The position numbers and the translations under genes are program-made. From assembly GCA_024763295.1 (NCBI GenBank), contig JANTFU010000018.1:1-15790 (forward strand): DNA of 15,790 nucleotides, given 5' to 3'. Under the pieces are notes generated by a model, which saw only the letters and a list, made by a program, of their open reading frames with translations, ran no database searches and was not told the origin of the DNA. The DNA is from Anaerolineales bacterium (lineage in GTDB: Bacteria; Chloroflexota; Anaerolineae; Anaerolineales; Villigracilaceae). Shown here one piece after another: positions 13,654 through 15,790 of the stretch (positions are counted from its first letter, which is position 1; every line of letters begins with the position of its first letter).

Positions 13654-15790
13654 ATGAATATTCAAGAAACGATTACGAAAAAGCTTTCCATTGATAGATC
13701 GCTCGAAATCATAGTCATCATCTATCAGGCAATGGCCGTTATTGCGCTTATTGTAGCCCCAATATTGGCAATTCGCTGGTGGTCAACACCCTTTATGGGT
13801 GCTTTTGTCGAGCAAACAATGGGATTTAATGGTGTCGGTCCGACACGAACTGACAACCAACCCTGGGAACTTTTCCTAAGTCCGGTCACCCTGCACGAAT
13901 ATTTGCTCGAAGTCGATGGACAGGCGGTGACCAACGTACGCGAGCTTGAAACGATACTCTCAAACCATAAAGTCGGCGACACAATCACGATTACTTACCG
14001 CAATCTTGCTGACGAAATTGTCCAAAAAGATGTAAAGCTCTTTGAATTCCCGGGCAGCGACCGAGTCAAATACTTCATCTTCCCCTATCTTATCGGCTTG
14101 CTCTACATTTTTATCAGTATCTGGATGGCGCGTATCCGTCTCGGCGAAAGCGCGGGGCGGTCTTTCATCATATTCTCCACCTCGTTAGCCATTAGTGCGG
14201 CGGGAATTTTTGATGTTTACACAACGCATCGTCTAACCATTTTGTGGACATTGGCAGTTGCCATCGCAGGCGGCTCCCTACTTGATCTCGGCATCAGTTT
14301 TCCAAACGAATTTACGTTCGCGAAAAAGAATCCGATCTATCACCGCCTTCCTTACATCATTGCGTTGCTCCTTTTCGCGATTGCCCTGCCCGACATCTAC
14401 AACTATCAACAACCCGGCAACTATATTCAGAAATGGCAATATATTTACGGCTATACGGGCTTGGCAGGCATCGTCTTTACCGGCATATTGATCTATCGCA
14501 GTATCAATGAAGAATCTTCTGTTGCCAAAAAGCAGGTGCAAATCGCTGCATTCGGAATTGGCATTTCTTTTGTGCCGGTCGGCATCTGGCTGTTCGTCTC
14601 ATTCTTCTTATCGATGAACTTCTCGCCCTATCTATTGGCATTTTCCGCCTTCTTCCCCGTCATTACAGGCTACGCCATTATCCGTTACCGCCTATTGCAG
14701 ATGGACTACATCATCACACGCGCGATGCTGATTGCTTTACTGGCGATTTTAGCAACATTGGGGTTCGGCATTGTCGTTTGGGGTACCAGTGTAATCATGG
14801 GTGAGGTGGTGCCTGCAAACAATCCTGTATTGCTTGCTATTTTGGTTTCACTGCTGGCACTCATTACAATACAACCCATCCATAGCCGTCTACTTGCTTA
14901 TATTCAGACTCTTGCTTTCAAGGGTGACGAACAATACGAAGAGCAATTACAAAAATTTGGACAAGAAATGACCAATGCCCGCACCCTTTCCGAGATTAGC
15001 ACCATTCTCAGTAATGCGATTAACGCCACGATGATTCCTTCTACGATGCACATCTATATTCTTGACCCAGCATCAAACCAATATATCGCAATGAAAAACG
15101 AACGCGGAAAGCCGAGTAGCGATATCCGCTTCACAGATAAAAATCTGCTCACAAAATATATTGCCGAAAGAGACTTTCCTTTTTATATCGACATTAACAA
15201 TTTACCCAAAGAACTTGAAGGCGAAATTGCAAGACTGAAATTGCTAAATTCAACCCTGTTTACGCCGCTCAAGAGTCTCGATAAATTGATGGGCTGGATA
15301 GCAATCGGTCCGCGCCGCTCCGGGGACCCGTACACAAGTAAGGAACTGGGCTATCTGGAAAATCTCAGCAACCAAGCCGGGATCGCGGTCGAACGCGCAC
15401 AAGTCGTCGTCAGCATGGAGCAGCAAGTCGAGGAGATGAATGCGCTCGCGCTCATCTCACAAGGTGTCAGCATCACCTTGAGCTTCAACGATGTGCTTGA
15501 GCTGATTTTCGCGCAAACGACACAGATTATTCCGGCAACTGATTTTCACATCACCTTGCATAACCCTACCAGCAACTATTTTTACTACGCCTTTTGTAAT
15601 GAAGATCGCCAGCGTCTCGAAGAAAAAGAAAACCTGCCGTTGCCCTTCAATCAGGGATTAGCACAGTGGGTGGCACGCAATAGCCGCTCATTGCTCACGC
15701 AGGATTACGAACAGGAAGCCCGCCGCCTAAATCTGGTACCTGCCCTCCAAAAAACCTACGCATGGATGGGCGTGCCGCTTAACGCCGGCT
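13654..15790 (+). CDS. Membrane sensor with PDZ-like domain, multi-TM region and two GAF domains (partial)
   Basis: The frame is open from ATG 13654 to the right edge, giving 712 residues with the C-terminus missing. Residues 19-40 form a first membrane helix. Residues about 60-135 look like a PDZ domain placed outside the membrane (YLLEVDGQAVTNVRELETIL, then HKVGDTITITYRN). Several more membrane helices follow (near 141-158, 171-187, 195-214, 235-250, 270-288, 300-322, 325-345, 350-375 and 385-400). The cytoplasmic part starts near 425 with a first GAF domain (FGQEMTNARTLSEISTILSN to NLSNQAGIAVERAQ, about 582) and a second from about 595 (LALISQGVSITLSFNDVLEL). The TM-PDZ-multiTM front end resembles Bacillus ComP, and GAF pairs usually precede a histidine kinase, phosphatase or nucleotide-cyclase output, which lies beyond the edge. 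GAAGG at 13641-13645 supports the start. The ligand is unknown. Confidence 0.88.
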   Translation, partial: MNIQETITKKLSIDRSLEIIVIIYQAMAVIALIVAPILAIRWWSTPFMGAFVEQTMGFNGVGPTRTDNQPWELFLSPVTLHEYLLEVDGQAVTNVRELETILSNHKVGDTITITYRNLADEIVQKDVKLFEFPGSDRVKYFIFPYLIGLLYIFISIWMARIRLGESAGRSFIIFSTSLAISAAGIFDVYTTHRLTILWTLAVAIAGGSLLDLGISFPNEFTFAKKNPIYHRLPYIIALLLFAIALPDIYNYQQPGNYIQKWQYIYGYTGLAGIVFTGILIYRSINEESSVAKKQVQIAAFGIGISFVPVGIWLFVSFFLSMNFSPYLLAFSAFFPVITGYAIIRYRLLQMDYIITRAMLIALLAILATLGFGIVVWGTSVIMGEVVPANNPVLLAILVSLLALITIQPIHSRLLAYIQTLAFKGDEQYEEQLQKFGQEMTNARTLSEISTILSNAINATMIPSTMHIYILDPASNQYIAMKNERGKPSSDIRFTDKNLLTKYIAERDFPFYIDINNLPKELEGEIARLKLLNSTLFTPLKSLDKLMGWIAIGPRRSGDPYTSKELGYLENLSNQAGIAVERAQVVVSMEQQVEEMNALALISQGVSITLSFNDVLELIFAQTTQIIPATDFHITLHNPTSNYFYYAFCNEDRQRLEEKENLPLPFNQGLAQWVARNSRSLLTQDYEQEARRLNLVPALQKTYAWMGVPLNAG

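Overview
The window looks like a chromosomal segment of a Chloroflexota bacterium, most probably class Anaerolineae. I infer this from gene style rather than from any search: a secreted or membrane-anchored protein with a Thr/Pro stalk, a large TPR protein after polA, multi-pass proteins without familiar families, a PDZ/multi-TM/GAF sensor, and mixed Shine-Dalgarno and leaderless-looking starts. There are no rRNA or tRNA genes, no CRISPR array, no phage genes and no intact insertion sequence. No gene-free stretch reaches 300 bases; the longest (8595-8875, 281 nt) holds a terminator and two palindromic repeats.

Left part, minus strand (1-7577). From right to left this carries a 623-residue protein joining a receiver-like domain, a possible Roadblock-like domain, a low-complexity linker with repeated ATRVS motifs and an IS200-transposase-like domain whose HUH motif is lost; then polA (DNA polymerase I with all three activities apparently intact); then, 23 nt on, a 771-residue TPR protein ending at an intrinsic terminator. 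The 5' end of an anchored protein with a Thr/Pro stalk runs off the left edge. The polA start codon directly follows a degenerate heptanucleotide tandem repeat that occupies the place of a Shine-Dalgarno sequence.

Middle part (7578-10583). A metallo-beta-lactamase-fold hydrolase on the plus strand has a recognisable promoter, ribosome binding site and terminator. Downstream lie a GC-rich palindromic repeat, second of two related copies in the window, and a degenerate 'GCCACAGATT' palindrome. Convergent to it on the minus strand are plsY (glycerol-3-phosphate acyltransferase) and, upstream of plsY, an unidentified 8-9 TM protein.

Right part, plus strand (10584-15790). An unidentified six-TM protein is transcribed from a promoter packed back to back with that of the divergent membrane gene. 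It is followed at once by gyrB and a strong terminator. A long sensor protein (TM, PDZ-like domain, several TM helices, two GAF domains) then runs off the right edge.

The genes mix DNA housekeeping (polA, gyrB), membrane lipid synthesis (plsY) and signalling. The least ordinary object is the receiver/transposase-fold fusion at 5706-7577.
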